Assembly: GCA_027422505.1 (NCBI GenBank)
Contig: JAPQWV010000728.1
Span: 62,001 to 126,000 of the forward strand
Source of the DNA: Craterostigma plantagineum
Lineage: Eukaryota; Streptophyta; Magnoliopsida; Lamiales; Linderniaceae
Reading direction: 5' to 3'
Length of the DNA: 64,000 bases
Position 1 is the first letter of the stretch. Each line of letters starts with the position of its first letter. Shown piece after piece: positions 34,123-46,718 of this stretch. Made by a program: the position numbers and the translations under genes. A model generated the notes under the pieces. That model made no database searches. It was not told the DNA's origin and worked only from the letters and a program-made list of their open reading frames with translations.

Positions 34123-37100
34123 TGTGCCGACCCTACGAGAACTAATTTGGCGGCCGCAACGAAAGTCGCGGAGGACCCAATTTATTAAGAACTTTTTAAA
34201 GAAAATAATATACATATATAATCTAAAGTCGGGTTTACAAAACACATTACTATAATACAACGGCCTGAAGCGGGCTGAAGCCCAAAAATCTGAAGCCCTG
34301 AAGCGAGTGTTATACTATACCACTCCACAGGTTGCGTCGCATGTACTGCGCCGCACTCGAAAGACCGTGCAGTCACCGCCGCCAGCCAGCCTATAACTAA
34401 CCCTGACACCTATCGGTGTCGGGCTCAGTCTCGCTACAAAAATAAAACCCTGAGCAAAATTGCCCAGTAGGTGGTAGTAAAAATATGCGATGCATGCGTG
34501 CTCTCATCCCAACCACAATCCTCACAACATGATAATGCACGCTCAAACCTACGTCACATCTCATACATAATCGGGCCCTAGGCTAGACTCGGCACCCAGT
34601 GCCGGGTCGCTCCTTCCGCACTCAATCTCAACCCGACGGTTTTTCCACAATTAGTGTACCACTAGCCCGGGTAGACAGGAATCTCACATCTATCGGCCTT
34701 CTCTGAGCCAAATATATCCGGTGGTATACACCTCGGGTGGCTCAATCCCGAGTAGACAGGCAAACCCTATCTCCCACCAGGTGCCCAATCGAGTCGAGAC
34801 CTGACGACTAATATAGGTCACTCTACCCCACTCATCTGACACCGTAAGGCGTCACCGTACAAATACGGTACAATAATCTCTCCCATGCATGTCGTGAAAT
34901 GCACACATAATCAACCACATATAGCACATACCCCGAATCCACATAACTCGTGCAACTATTAAACCAGGCTGGAACCCAAAAATAATTTTAAAATATTAAA
35001 ATATGGGTTGACCCGAAAATCCTAGTCAAAATATAAAAATAGTCTAATTTAAAATGATTTGAGCCGAAAATAATTTTAGTTGTAATAATTGGGCCTGAAA
35101 TAGAGCAAAGGCCCAGAATTAATGGTTGGTCAACTCACACCAAAATCGGTCAAAGCCAAATCTTAAATCGCCCGAAGCCCACAGTTAAAACGCTGATCAA
35201 CCCTAAAAGTTCTTTCGGGTCAACGTCCGATTCTGCGAAGCTTTCGCCGATTTCGCGAATTGCCCGATTGGACGCGGGAAGCCCGATTGAATTTGCGAAT
35301 CGGCCGTTTTCTCTCACAGGAATCACCCCGTGAAAGTCAGTCGGCCCGTGAAACTCAAAGTTAGCCCGCGACGCCTCTTACAGAAATCACCCAAGTCGGC
35401 CAGCGAAAAGGCTCCAGCCCGCGAAAACCCGAATTTTGGCACTCGAAACACTTGTTTTACTCACACCGAAAAATCCTTTGGGCACGCGACAAAGTTTCGC
35501 GACCCGAAACTCATTCGGCCGATTTCCTATTCAATTCAAAATTTGTCCCCCACATAACTCGCGAAGTAAATAGGCCCGCGAAACTCAAAAACTCGACCGA
35601 ACTTACAAATCTTCCGATCTGAATAATCACCCGATTCCTTCATACGAAACTTATATTACAAACCCTAATTTTTTCCAGAATTCTTTACAAGATCATCACA
35701 TCGAATCACATAAGAGCATTAATAAAATATAGAACTCATATATTGAGTTCGAAAATCACATAATAGCACATCACAAAATTCATAAAATCATAAAACTTGA
35801 AACTTTAAACTCGAATGGCCTTCCATTTGAATTTTAATATTTTTCCGGAAAATAATACGGGTAGTAGGGTTTAACCACCTACCTAGCCTCCTTAGCTGTG
35901 TTTTAATAACTTCCCAGTTCGAAAATCTGTCTTGGCTTGCCAACAATTCTTTTCAGCTTCTTATGCCACCTTGTATCGTCCTAATTACTTCAACAATTCC
36001 ACCAACCACGTTAAGCATAAAACCTGTGAACTTAGAGAAGATTTTACAAGTTACGGATTTGATCCTTACCTCCTTAAGCCTATTAAATTTTCGTCTAGGT
36101 TGAAAATCACATGAAGCTTCTTAAAAATCTTCTCTCTCCCTTCCTTTCTCTTCACGTTAGTTTTATGGAATTGCAAATAAGGGTTTTATTATATTAAGTG
36201 ACAAGGTGTTGATAAGGCTCCAATGTGGTTTTCCTTTTGTCGTAAGTAGGGGTGAGCGCGGTGCGGTTTGGGCGGTCTATATCGAAAATTAACCCGACCC
36301 AATGTATTGCGGTTTTTTAAAATATACCCCAAACCCGATCATAAAAATACCCGATAGATCGCGGTTTGCTTATGCGGTTGGGTTGGGGCAGTTTTCGCGG
36401 TTTTAATATTTATTTTTATCATAACTAAAATTAAGGTAATATTCTAAATTATAGATAGAGCAAAAAGGTATATCATTAACCTATTTACAAATATAAAAGT
36501 TTATATACAGAAATGTTACTGGCATAGTAATAAATAATAGTAACAGATAATAAAAGTCCGATAAAAAGCTTGATTAGAAGCTCATATTCCTTGTTCACGG
36601 TTGGCTTTTGGTAAAGCAACTAAAGCAGGTGCCTCATTTTGATTTAAAAATTTCCCTTACAAGAAATAAATTTTTGATTTTAAATTTTAACTTGCATTCT
36701 ACAAACATCAAGTGTTGTAGTTCTTGATCTCACCGAATAAAGAAGGAGGGTTGCATTGGATAGACACGTAATTTTTACTACATAATATTTCATTTCTTTT
36801 AAAAAATCATCATTAGAACTTGATTAGGCCATGTCTTTGTATCCAATTCCCCTTTCGAAGAAGAAAAATATGTATTTCGAAATTTTAACTAGCCTTCTAT
36901 GAACTTCAAGTGTATAGTGTTGATTTCAATTCCGAATAAAGGAGGAGAGTTGCATTGGATAAACATATAAAAAAAAATTCACTACATAATATCTATTTTT
37001 TTATGAAAAACTCATTTAGAGCTTAGCTTTACGCATCGTGTTATGATGAGTCGATGTTCTTGTAGTGTAGTAATTAATATTTTTGGCCTCGCTACTGTTA

Positions 37101-37314
37101 TGAGTTTTATCTATTATTTATGAAATTTTGAATAAAATGTAGTAAAATTTTAGTATATTTTTAAATGCGGTTGGGTGCGGTTTTATGCGGTTTTAAAAAT
37201 ACAAAACCAAACCCGATTGCAAAATATGCGGTTTTACTTTTTAAAACCCAAACCAACCCATCAAACCGTTAACCCGACACTTGCGGTCTGGGTTGGGTTG
37301 GGTCGATTGGGTGG

Positions 37315-39560
37315 TGTAACGACCCGACTTCCTAAATACGTATTTTGGCGGATTTTCGCAGCGTAAGCAACGGAAAGCCCATTTAATTAAAACTTTTAAA
37401 ACATAATAGTATAAATACGTTCAATGTCTAAATCCATAAGTCCAAACACAAACACATTTTTATTTATTGACTCGAAGCCCAAGAAGTACACGCCCAAATT
37501 TAAAAACACAAAACATAAACTCGTTCCACAGGTCGCGTCCCATGTACTGCGCCGCCCTCAAAAGTCCGTGGAGTCACCGCCATCAGCCGCCTTACCTACA
37601 CACGTAAACCCTGAGCTTTTGCCCAGTAGATGAAAATATGCATGAATGCAAATGCTCTCACATCCCAAACCCGGCACCTCACAAATGCACGCTCGACATC
37701 TCATACGCTAGTTCATATTTCAACTCTCAACTCATAAATAGGGCCCTAGGCTAGACTCGGAATCCACGCATAAAATGTCATATAATGTCATGATAGTACG
37801 ACCCCATCTCGGTCTCAATCGTAACTATAACATGTGGTAACGGCCCCATCTCGGTCTCAACCGCACCTTATTGACAAGCGGCCCCATCTCGGTCTCAACC
37901 GCAAGCGCTTCAGCGAATCGTATCCTGACAACTAACATCGATCACTTTGCCCCACTCATCTACACTACCGTGACCCCACACGATTATAACTCCTCTCGTA
38001 CCACGTGTATGCAAATGACATGCAAATAAAATGCAACATATCACCACGCAACATATAAAATGTAATGTATCGGCCCGAGGTATTAGCTCGGCCCGATCTC
38101 GAAAATCCTCATACACCAAATAATTCGGGCCCGAATCCCGCGTTCCGATTTTTATCGGCCCGAAATCTTAACCACCAAAAGTCTCCCCGGAATTTCACTA
38201 AGAGTTATCAAAATTTAATCATTTTCACTTTAAGACCCTAATTTCACAATTGGTCCATATTTTAATATATTTTCAAATTCTAACGTCCAATCTCAAAATA
38301 TCACTTAAGTTCCCAATTTAAAATATATTTCTGAATTTTACATTTAAAAAAAAACCCCAAAATTTCATAATTTACTTTTTAGGACCCGAAAATTTTCCTA
38401 AGCTTCAGATCTACCTGAATCTTTAAAAATTTCAGATTTGCCCCAAAATCTTTATATCTCTTTAAAAATCTACCTTGTTCGGAACTTTACAACACAGACT
38501 CCCTGAATTTTGTAAAATTTCAATTAAGTCCTAAGATTTTAAAAATAACTATTTTATAAGGCTGTTTTGCGACAGTTTCGGATTTCTCAATGATCACAAG
38601 GTAAACGATGTCCGATGGACTTGAAATTTTAACCACAGATAAAGAACTTATATAACATGATTCTTTCCAAAGGGATTTCTAGTCCGAGGTCTAGATTGTG
38701 AGATATGAATTTTTGAACCTCTTGGCCGAAATGAATAAATAAAACCCTAGAAAACACTAATCCTCCCCAAGTTTTGTTCTATCCTCTTAACCACAATTCC
38801 TCTAACTCTATTCTTATATTTCATAAACCTAAACTTCATAAAGATTAAGGTATTAAGCTGGCCGAATTTTAGCATGTAAGCATCATCACGAAAATCATAC
38901 AAGAAATTCACGTTTAGCACATAAACACGTATAAATTCGAAAAAGATCATGCAATCACGTAAAATTCACGGATTCAAAACTTGTTTACGTGCGTAGGTGA
39001 TCTTCACCTACCTTAATCCGTAGAGAGCTACGTAATGGGTTGTGTCGTATGATCCCGACCCGAGAGCTTCGATCCCGAGCTTCCGGAGATTTTTCTCCTC
39101 CTCCTCCTCCTCCTTTCTTTCTTCTTTTTTTTTTTCTTCTTCTTTCTCCCTTTCTCCCTCTATCTCTCGGCCTCTCTCCCTTCTTTCTTTCCTTTCACCT
39201 TATTTATTTATTTTGCTCTCCATGTGTATTAGTTGTTGAATGGTACTTGTTTATTTCAAAGATACCCTACCCTCACATGCATGGAGGAGGAATATTGAGG
39301 ATGTGGGTTCCTTGTCATCATGAAGGAAACTTCCCACCCACCTTCAATTATTTTCGTCCTCCCCATCTTTTTCTATTTTTTTTATTATTTTTTTTTATAT
39401 TTGAGCTTTAGTTTCTCATTTTTCGGCCCCTTTAAAAATTTGGGCCGAATTGTAAATTCTTGGCCCAATTCAAGAGAAAATTGGATCTTGTTTGAAAATA
39501 ATTTTTGTTATTTCGAACATTATTGAAAAATCCCGTATTAAATTTTTTACGGGTATTACA
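37315..39560. repeat. Solo LTR D (gypsy type) with TSD
   Basis: This 2246 bp stretch starts TGTAACGACCCGAC and ends GGGTATTACA, with GGTGG on both sides (37310-37314 and 39561-39565). No internal sequence or partner LTR is present, so it is the product of LTR-LTR recombination. Inside are three copies of a CCCCATCTCGGTCTCAA unit (37802-37900), a (TCC)n run (39091-39112) and a T/C-rich block. By its ends and resemblance to LTR C, its sense strand is most likely minus. Confidence 0.9.
37800..37905. repeat. Three-copy tandem repeat inside solo LTR D
   Basis: Units at about 37800, 37841 and 37878 share CCCCATCTCGGTCTCAA followed by (T/C)CG(T/C)A and are separated by short variable spacers (period about 40 bp). 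Confidence 0.8.
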
Positions 39561-40014
39561 GGTGGGGCGGTCCGACGTGTTAAATGCTCACCCCTAGTCG
39601 TAAGCAATCCATTACTAATTCTTATCTTAAATCATTTGGGCTAAGATAAATACTTATTTGGGCCTCATATATTTTCAACCTTTACTTAGTGCTTGGGCTT
39701 CCTAAACGTTTTGGCCTATAATAATTTTATTCAACTCCCGACCTAATTATTATTTTCGGCTCGACTCCGAAAATTTAGGTTTGTCCGAAAATTAACTTCA
39801 TTAATTTCGAACATTACAAAAATAATTTCGTACTAATCCCGTATTAATTTAACGGGTATTACATCCTCCCCCTTTAAAATCGTCCCCGAAATTTAAGTGT
39901 CGAAAATAACTCGGGGTACTTCTCTCTTATTTCGTCTTCTCGTTCCCAAGTGGCTTCTTCCATAGTCTGGTTCCGCCCCAAGACCTTCACTGGGAGAATA
40001 TTCTTATTATGAAG

Positions 40015-41330
40015 TCACTTTACCTCATACATTAAAATCTCTACCGGCCTTTCTTCATAACTCAAATCCGGTTTCAATTGTTGGCGAAGTGCTTCACTTC
40101 GTAGCACATGACTCTGATCTGGAACGTACTTCCGTAACGTGGATACGTGGAAGACGTCATGGACTTGTGCTAGCGATGTCGGCAGTTCTAACTGATAAAC
40201 CACTTTGCCGACTCTTTTCAAAATATTGAAAGGTCCTTTATATCTCGGACTCAACTTTCCTTTTCGTCTGAAATGCTTAACACCCTTCATTGGTGATATC
40301 TTCAAAAAGACTTGATCACCTTATTCAAATTCCAACGGCCTTCGTCTTTTGTCTGCGTAACTCTTCTGAAGACTTTGGGCCGTTTGCATTCTCTCCCGAA
40401 TTTTACTTATAGCTTCGGTCATCTCACGAACCATTTCAGGGCCTAACAGCGCCTTCTCGTCGATTTCATCCCAATGAACTGGGGATCGACATTTACGTCC
40501 ATAGAAGGCTTCGTATGGCGCCATCTCAATCGTCGTTTGATAACTGTTTTTATACGAAAATTCAATTAGCGGGAGATATTTACTCCAGCTTCCTCGAAAA
40601 TCCAGAACACACGCCCTCAACATATCTTCGAGCGTTCAGATCGTTCTTTTCGATTGTCCGTCAGTCTGGGAATGATAAGCTGAGCTAAAAGACAATTTAG
40701 TTCCCATAGCTTTCTGTAAGCTCACCCAGAATTGGGATAGAAATCTCGAGTCTCGATCTGAGACGATTGATATCTGAATCCCATGGAGTCTCACTATTTC
40801 TTGGATGTACAACTCTGCGTACTTTTCCATGGAATAGGTTTGATTGATCGGTAGAAAATGGGCAGACTTAGTCAGTCTGTCGACAATCACCCAAATTGCA
40901 TCATGACCTTTCACAGTCTTGGGTAATCCGATGATAAAGTCCATTGTTATATGATCTCACTTCTACACGGGTGTCGTCAAAGGTTGCAGCATCCCTGCCG
41001 GTCTTTGATGTTCTGCCTTGATCTGTTGACAGGTCAGGCATCGGTTTACGAAAGCGACAACATCCTTTTTCATTCCTGGCCACCAATTATTCGTTCGCAA
41101 GTCCCGATACATCTTCGTTGCACCAGGATGCACTGAGTATATTGTCGTATGTGCCTCCATCATTAACGTTCGGCGAATTCCTTCATCTTTGGGCACATAT
41201 TAGCAACCTCTAAAGCTTCCGTCTCCTCGAAATTCGAATTCCGACGGAACATCTTCATCTTGTTTAGTTCGAATCTTCAAGTACAACTCATCTTCCTTTT
41301 GCGCTTCGAGGATTTGGTCTAACAGCGTCG
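40015..41330 (-). pseudogene. Element C integrase (broken)
   Basis: Minus-strand frames give the full integrase order. The H2C2 zinc module is at 40963-41196 (AHTTIYSVHPGATKMYRDL...RCLTC). The core is at 40636-40944 ([31 protein letters not shown]). The C-terminal part is at 40015-40623 (VHWDEIDEKALLGPEMV, GPFNILKRVGKV, HDVFHVSTLRKY). The catalytic Glu is replaced by Lys (DGQSKRTI), so even without the frameshifts near 40310, 40630 and 40960 the core would be inactive. Confidence 0.85.
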
Positions 41331-42720
41331 GCTTATGCTGCTAATTTCGCTTCAGTTTCCCCGAAGTTGATTACCTCAATTCCGAGTTGGCACAATTTGG
41401 CATTTATGCATTTCCGGCTCAACGCGTCTGCGACTACGTTAGCTTTTCCTGGGTGATAATTTATCACGCAGTCGTAGTCCTTCACTAGTTCGAGCCATCG
41501 TCTTTGCCTCATATTCAACTCCTTATGTGTGAAGAAGTACTTTCAGGCTCTTGTAAGATCTCGCACCTTTCTCCGTATAGGTAGTGTCGCCATATTTTGA
41601 GACAAACACTACTACGGCGAGTTCGAGATCATGGGTGGGGTAATTCTTCTCGTACTGTTTCAACTGTCGGGAGGCATAAGCAATTACATTCCCGTTTTGC
41701 ATCAACACGCACCCAAGCCATTCTTCGAGGCATCACTATATGTCGAAAATCCTTCGGTACCCGAAGGTATTGCTAAAACTGGAGCAGTTGTCAATCTTTT
41801 CTTCAGCTCCTGAAAACTTTGCTCACATTCTTTTGTCCACTTGAATGGGACATTCTTCTTCGTCAAATTCGTATGCGTCGAGGCTACGCTGGAACAATCA
41901 TTAATGAACTTTTGATAATATACAGCAAGCCCTAGAAAACTTCTTACTTCAGTGGGAGTGGTCGATTGCGGCCATTTATCTATTGCTTCAATCTTACTGG
42001 GGTCAACCAAAATTCCGCTCCCGGAATGATGTTCCCCAAAAAAGCCACTTGTTCCAACAAGAATTCGCACTTACTTAAATTTGGTGAATAGCTGCTTCCC
42101 CCGAAGAATTCCTACCGTTCTCAGATGTTCTTCATGTTCCTCCTTCGTCTTAGAGTAAATGAGGATATCGTCAATAAAAACGATAACGAATCGGTCCAGA
42201 AATTCTTTAAACACCTGGTTGATTAAATCCATGAATGCAGCTGGGGCGTTCGTTAGCCCGAAAGGCATAACCAATAATTCGTAGTGGCCGTACCTCGTGC
42301 TAAACGCAGTTTTGGGAACATCCTTCTCATGGATTTTCAATTGATGATAATCAGAACGCAGGTCGATCTTCGAAAACCCCGTCGCCTCATGTAGTTGATC
42401 AAATAAATCGTCTATTCTAGGCAACGGACACTTATTCTTTATTCGTGATTTTATTAAGCTCACGATAATCGATACACATTCTCATCGACCCATCTTTCTT
42501 CTTAACAAATAATATTGGGGCTCGCCACGGCGAGAAACTGGGTTGAATAAAACCTTTCTTTAACAAATCTTCCAATTGCTCCTTCAGTTCTCGTAATTCA
42601 TTCGGTGCTAACCGATACGGAGATTTACAGATTGGGGCAGCTCCAAGTACAAGGTCTATAACAAATTCAATTTCCCGATCTGAAGGTAATCCCGAAAGAT
42701 CTTCGGGAAATACATCGGGA
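41331..42720 (-). pseudogene. Element C reverse transcriptase / RNase H (broken)
   Basis: RNase H blocks are [16 protein letters not shown] (41333-41518) and [21 protein letters not shown] (41523-41708). The RT connection and thumb are at 41702-42070 ([15 protein letters not shown]). The palm is at 42071-42463, with [29 protein letters not shown] and catalytic FIDD ([11 protein letters not shown]). Frameshifts occur near 41520, 41705 and 42470; the third falls at about the CIDY block. Confidence 0.85.
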
Positions 42721-43449
42721 TATTCATTTTACTATCGGAACTTCCTCAACTTCGGCTGGGAAGATTCCTCAGCTTTCACCATAAAAACTAAATATGATTC
42801 GCAACCCGTGTTTACGAGTCACTGAGCTTTCAAAGCAGAAATTCGAGGGATTGTCTTACCATTCTTCTTTCTCGAAAAATTCCTCTCCCTCAGGTGATCT
42901 GAACCTAACTATCATTTTCGAACAATCAATGATGGCCACGTATTTCGAGAGCCAATCCATCCCGAATATGATGTCGTAATCATTCATCGGGATTACTATT
43001 AGATCTACATTCAACTCCCTACCCTCAATACTAACGGGAGAATTTTCTACCATCAAATTCAACTCCCTACCCTCTGTGTGGTAGGGATACACGAAATTGT
43101 ATGAAGAATTGGTGGGATATATTCCCGCTCTAGTCACGAAATTAACCGACACAAACAAATGTGTGGCTCCAATCAATAAGGATTGAAGACGGTATGTGGA
43201 AAATATTCAACGTACCCGTAACTACGGCTGGGTTCACCTCTGCCTCTTCATTCGTCAGTGAGAAAACACGTGCAGGCACAGGTGGAGGTCGGATCAAATT
43301 CTGCGGCTGATTCTGCAGTAGAGGCTGAGCTCTCGTACAATTCCATGCAACATGCCCTGTCTCACCACACCGGAAGCACTGCAGAGTCTGCACCGGGCGT
43401 GGTCCCTAACAGATGCCAAAGTGATTTCGCCCACATTTTAGGCATTGGG
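42721..43449 (-). pseudogene. Element C protease and gag zinc knuckle (cut by element E)
   Basis: A protease-like region (ELNVDLIVIPMNDYDIIFGMDWL) is at 42856-43176. The upstream piece (43142-43393) has an intact CCHC knuckle (CFRCGETGHVAWNC) and an altered protease start (ILIDWSHTF where DSGATH is expected). A second knuckle (CLKCGRNHFGIC) is encoded at about 43412-43445. Element E is inserted at 43450, and the rest of gag was lost to a later deletion. Confidence 0.8.
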
Positions 43450-46400
43450 TGTAGCACCCGGGTCCTCGTAAGTATTAAGGCCAATAAATTTTGCATAAAT
43501 GTGGGATGCAATTATGTGTGTCAGGTGCATTCATTTTTGTGGTTACGTGACTAATCAAATTGCACACACCCCTTATGCATACGTGACTTGGTGTATTTTG
43601 TGCAATTATTCTGTGCTCGTGTGAATTATGTGAAGTTTACATGTTGAAATTAGTGCAATTAATTTGGGCCATGTGACTCCCAATCTAATTAGAATTTTTG
43701 AAAAATAGACCAAAAAGAGATTGGGTCAAAAGTAAGAAATGAGACTATAATAAGGCCATGATTTAAATGGGCTAAGAATAAATTTAGGGCCACTTTGTTA
43801 AAGACAAACCTTAAGAGACAAAGATCCCTAAAATTAGGAAACCCCACGTTAGCCTAAGGCCATTACCATATCCACCTAGACTAAGATATTTTATCTAACA
43901 CATTTCCAAGCCACAAATCCTCACTTGTGAGGAAGCCATCGAAGTTGAGAAAGGAAGACGAGAGAGAGTTCGAAAACCACACTCAAGGAAGCTTGAAAGA
44001 AAGGTAAAAATATCCTTTAGTTCCATTTGGGCAATAGAATACTTTAGGATTTTAAGCACACCCTTTGGGATTGTGTGGGCACGAAGCACCATATGCTAGG
44101 ATCCGTGCGATTCTAATACTCGAAACTATGTTCCAATGCCTAAAATGGGAATCACAAACTTCACGTGCTACACCCAATGCCTAAAATGTGGGCGAAATCA
44201 CTTGCCAAATCGGTCTTCAAATGTGTTCTTAGAAAAGTAGCTTTTCGATCCTTAAAAACTAGTATATTGCGAATTAGAAAGTGTTTTAGTTGGGATGAGC
44301 TCGTGAAACACGAGCTTTGCAAACTCGGGGTCGCGAACTCTAGGAGAAAACAAGTTCGCGAACACGAAGTAGGTCACTTGCATGGAGAACTTAAGTATTG
44401 CGGGTTCAACAAATCACACGACGAGCTTTACAAATTTGGAAGGGATCGTGAACCATGCAAAACTTCACGGGTCGAATGAGGTTTGCGAACTCGTGCAAAC
44501 CCTATTTCGTGAATTAAGTTGCGAACCAAGTTGGCGAACCAAGTGTAGTTGGCGAATCACACACTTCACGAACCGAAACTTGGCGAATCCTTATCTTTCA
44601 CGGGCCGAGAGGATTTCGCGAGTTCCATTTGGCAAACTCCATTTGTGAATTGAAGCTCGCGAATCAAGGAAAGTTAGCGAGCTCGACGTTTCGCGAATTC
44701 AGAGAGTTTGGCGAACTCATGCATTTCGCGGGCTGCTACCAATTGGCGAACTCGGTTGGCGAATCGAGGGTTTTGCGGGTTCAACCAAGTCACGAATGAG
44801 GTTTGCGAAGCGAGTTCGCGAAGTGCAAACTTCGCGAACCATAAGGGGAATTCGCGAACCATGGAAAGGGTTTTGCGAACCAATAGCCAAGTACATTTCA
44901 CGGGCCGAACAAACTTGCCCGTTTGGCGAATCCTTGAAGGCTAATTCGCAAACTGTTAACAAAGTGCATTTGGCGAATTCGAGCCATTTGGCGAATCCCA
45001 GACCAACTCCACGAATTTCCCAAGAACGGCTAACTCCAAATAAATCACGAAACTTACTTAGGAAATTAGAGCAGAGGTAGCCTACTTCGCGAACCCTAGG
45101 CTTAGTAATTACCATTCGCGAACTTAGGTAAAATATTGGGCGAAGTCGAGAATTCGCAAAACATACTTAGCAAATTTTAGTTAAATTTCAAGTCATGCGA
45201 GAGTTTGCGAACCCAACTAAAATGTGTTTATAACTTGGGAAAAATATTTCTTTCGAACTCTTTTCGATTAAATAGTCCTTAAAAATATAGTAACTATAAT
45301 ATAACAACCCTTAGGAATTTTGAGTCCTTAAGTAATTAACTAAATTAAATTAGTGTACTAACCCTAGTGTTTATGCATAAGGTCGAGAAATAGGAGAAAC
45401 CACGGGGCAGGTAGCTAGAATTCGACGGACGACAGGTAAGTGGAAATCCAACTACAACACATAACTTGTGTGTTATATGCTTTATGTGACTATGTGCCTA
45501 CGTGAGTTTGTGATTACGTGAATTGTTTGTAGCGCTTTCATGTGGTAAGCTCATGTTGCATTTATTTGCATATGCATATTCATGTGCACGCACGAACTCA
45601 TGAAGGAGGGTCGTGGGACTGAGTTTGCATAATGATATGTCGCTTGTACACGACGAAGACTTGCCGATGTGGGCAAGTGTGTCGACTCACAGTTGAGGCA
45701 AGGGCTGTCTACAATGCTACCAGGGCGGCGTTTAGCATCGTCATAATATTATGTAAATAAATAATATGTGAATGTATCACGGATACGATTTGAGCATGGC
45801 CCGTGGCTGTAAGGTGCGACCTGGAGGGTGCGACCTGCGGGTATAAGCGACACAGGGTGGAACCCTAGTGTGTGCAACCTCAGCGTAGGCTACCAGCGTG
45901 AGCGACCATCGGACAGTCGGGGACGACCGGGTACATATGGCGACCTAGGGGAACGATGTGCATCCTAGGGTTCGGTCATCCGGTGTGGACCGCTGTCGTA
46001 TTGGTCCCTGAGAGGATGAGCTCATTGTGGTGCATAGGTAGATTAGCCGAGGGCCCTGAGTACGTTAGTACGTGGTACGATGTGCATCGGCGCGGATCGC
46101 CTTTCCGTAGTGGTCTTATGCATCGGCGTGGACTGTCTTTGCGGGGAAGGGACACGTGCATACATGCATGATTTCTACTTACTGAGCCTCGGTGGCTCAA
46201 TTCTTTATGTTATGTGTTGTAGGTATCAGCGACCACGGTACGTGATCGCATTATGAAGGCAAGGCCGACCTTTTGAAGGTTCGCGCTGCTTTTGGGGTGG
46301 ACGTGTGTGTATGGATGACGACCTGTGAGGCCGGGCGCATAAGAGCCTTTTGCTGTGCCGTCACACAAGATCCATGTAGTTAGGTCTCGAATGTAATCTT

Positions 46401-46563
46401 AGAGATTGGACCTTTATTCTTTTGACATGTATATAACAGTGATTCCATTATATAAACGGAAAAGAAAAATTTGATGCAAATTTTCAGTACTATTACCAAT
46501 TACAACGCGGTAGGCACGTAGGAAAATGCTAGAATAGGCAAGTTAGGAAGTCAGGTCGTGGCA
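43450..46563 (+). repeat. Element E, 5' LTR (left)
   Basis: It starts TGTAGCACCCGGG and ends GGTCGTGGCA, 3114 bp, followed by a PBS. Positions match 50975-53387 of the right LTR until 45902. It shares distant homology, in opposite orientation, with LTRs A and B (CTACCAGCGTGAGCGAC against ACGCTGGTAG). It contains a repeat array at 44326-45215 and an inverted templated insert at 44133-44203. Confidence 0.88.
44326..45215 (+). repeat. Array of GCGAA words in LTR E (TTCGCGAA, TTGGCGAA)
   Basis: By eye about 24 GCGAA words occur in 890 bp, mostly as TTCGCGAAC, TTTGGCGAAT, TTGGCGAAC or TTTGCGAACC, with irregular spacing of 8-60 bp. The same array is in the right LTR at 51868-52775. The many ORFs that overlap it (for example 44708-44944 and 52265-52642) are by-products of the repeat. 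Confidence 0.88.
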
Positions 46564-46566
46564 GGG

Positions 46567-46578
46567 TGGTATCATAGC
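46567..46578 (+). other. Element E primer binding site (tRNA-iMet)
   Basis: TGGTATCATAGC lies 3 bp after the LTR end and matches the iMet primer complement with one change. It fixes element E on the plus strand, opposite to B and C. Confidence 0.85.
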
Positions 46579-46718
46579 TTCGATCACAGGTTCTGCAGAT
46601 TGTCCATACACACACACCAAAAGAGCGGAAGCGGCCTTGCAAGTAAGTGTTATATCTATGTGAAATTTCTATGTTGCATAATTTATTGGCCATAGGACAA
46701 TCAGGATAGGGGTAAAAG

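Larger units (their letters stand above)
36247..39596. mobile_element. hAT-type non-autonomous element with 8 bp TSD
   Basis: The ends are inverted, TAGGGGTGAGC and GCTCACCCCTA, a perfect 11 bp TIR of the common plant hAT form. The 8 bp GTCGTAAG flanks both sides (36239-36246 and 39597-39604). Subterminal regions are rich in GCGGTTT/GGGTTGGG words, as usual for hAT transposase binding. Without the solo LTR the element is about 1.1 kb. It includes an internal duplication of about 150 bp (36670-36835 and 36880-37030, GTTGCATTGGATA...). No transposase is encoded. Confidence 0.92.
34123..39863 (-). repeat. Element C, 3' LTR (left), carrying a hAT and a solo LTR
   Basis: It starts TGTGCCGACCC and ends GGGTATTACA at 39863, before a PPT (minus strand TTTTAAAGGGGGAGGA, 39864-39880). 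Without the hAT block (36247-39604) it is about 2.38 kb. Positions from about 34168 to 36112 match the right LTR at 53398-55358. A CpG-word array occupies about 35165-35650 (GCCCGATT, CCCGCGAAA). The start resembles that of solo LTR D (TGTAACGACCC), so C and D are related families. Confidence 0.85.

Noticed and set aside
44708..45115. Several overlapping ORFs of 78-132 codons on both strands in LTR E (also 52265-52677)
   Set aside because: They arise from the GCGAA word array, which avoids stops by composition, and have no resemblance to any protein family.
44326..45215. CRISPR-like array
   Set aside because: Repeat words are 8-10 bp, degenerate and irregularly spaced, and the DNA is plant nuclear. 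No cas genes.
45956..46200. Overlapping ORFs on both strands in the U5-side of LTR E
   Set aside because: They lie within the LTR, overlap in antisense and the region is interrupted or absent in the sister LTR.
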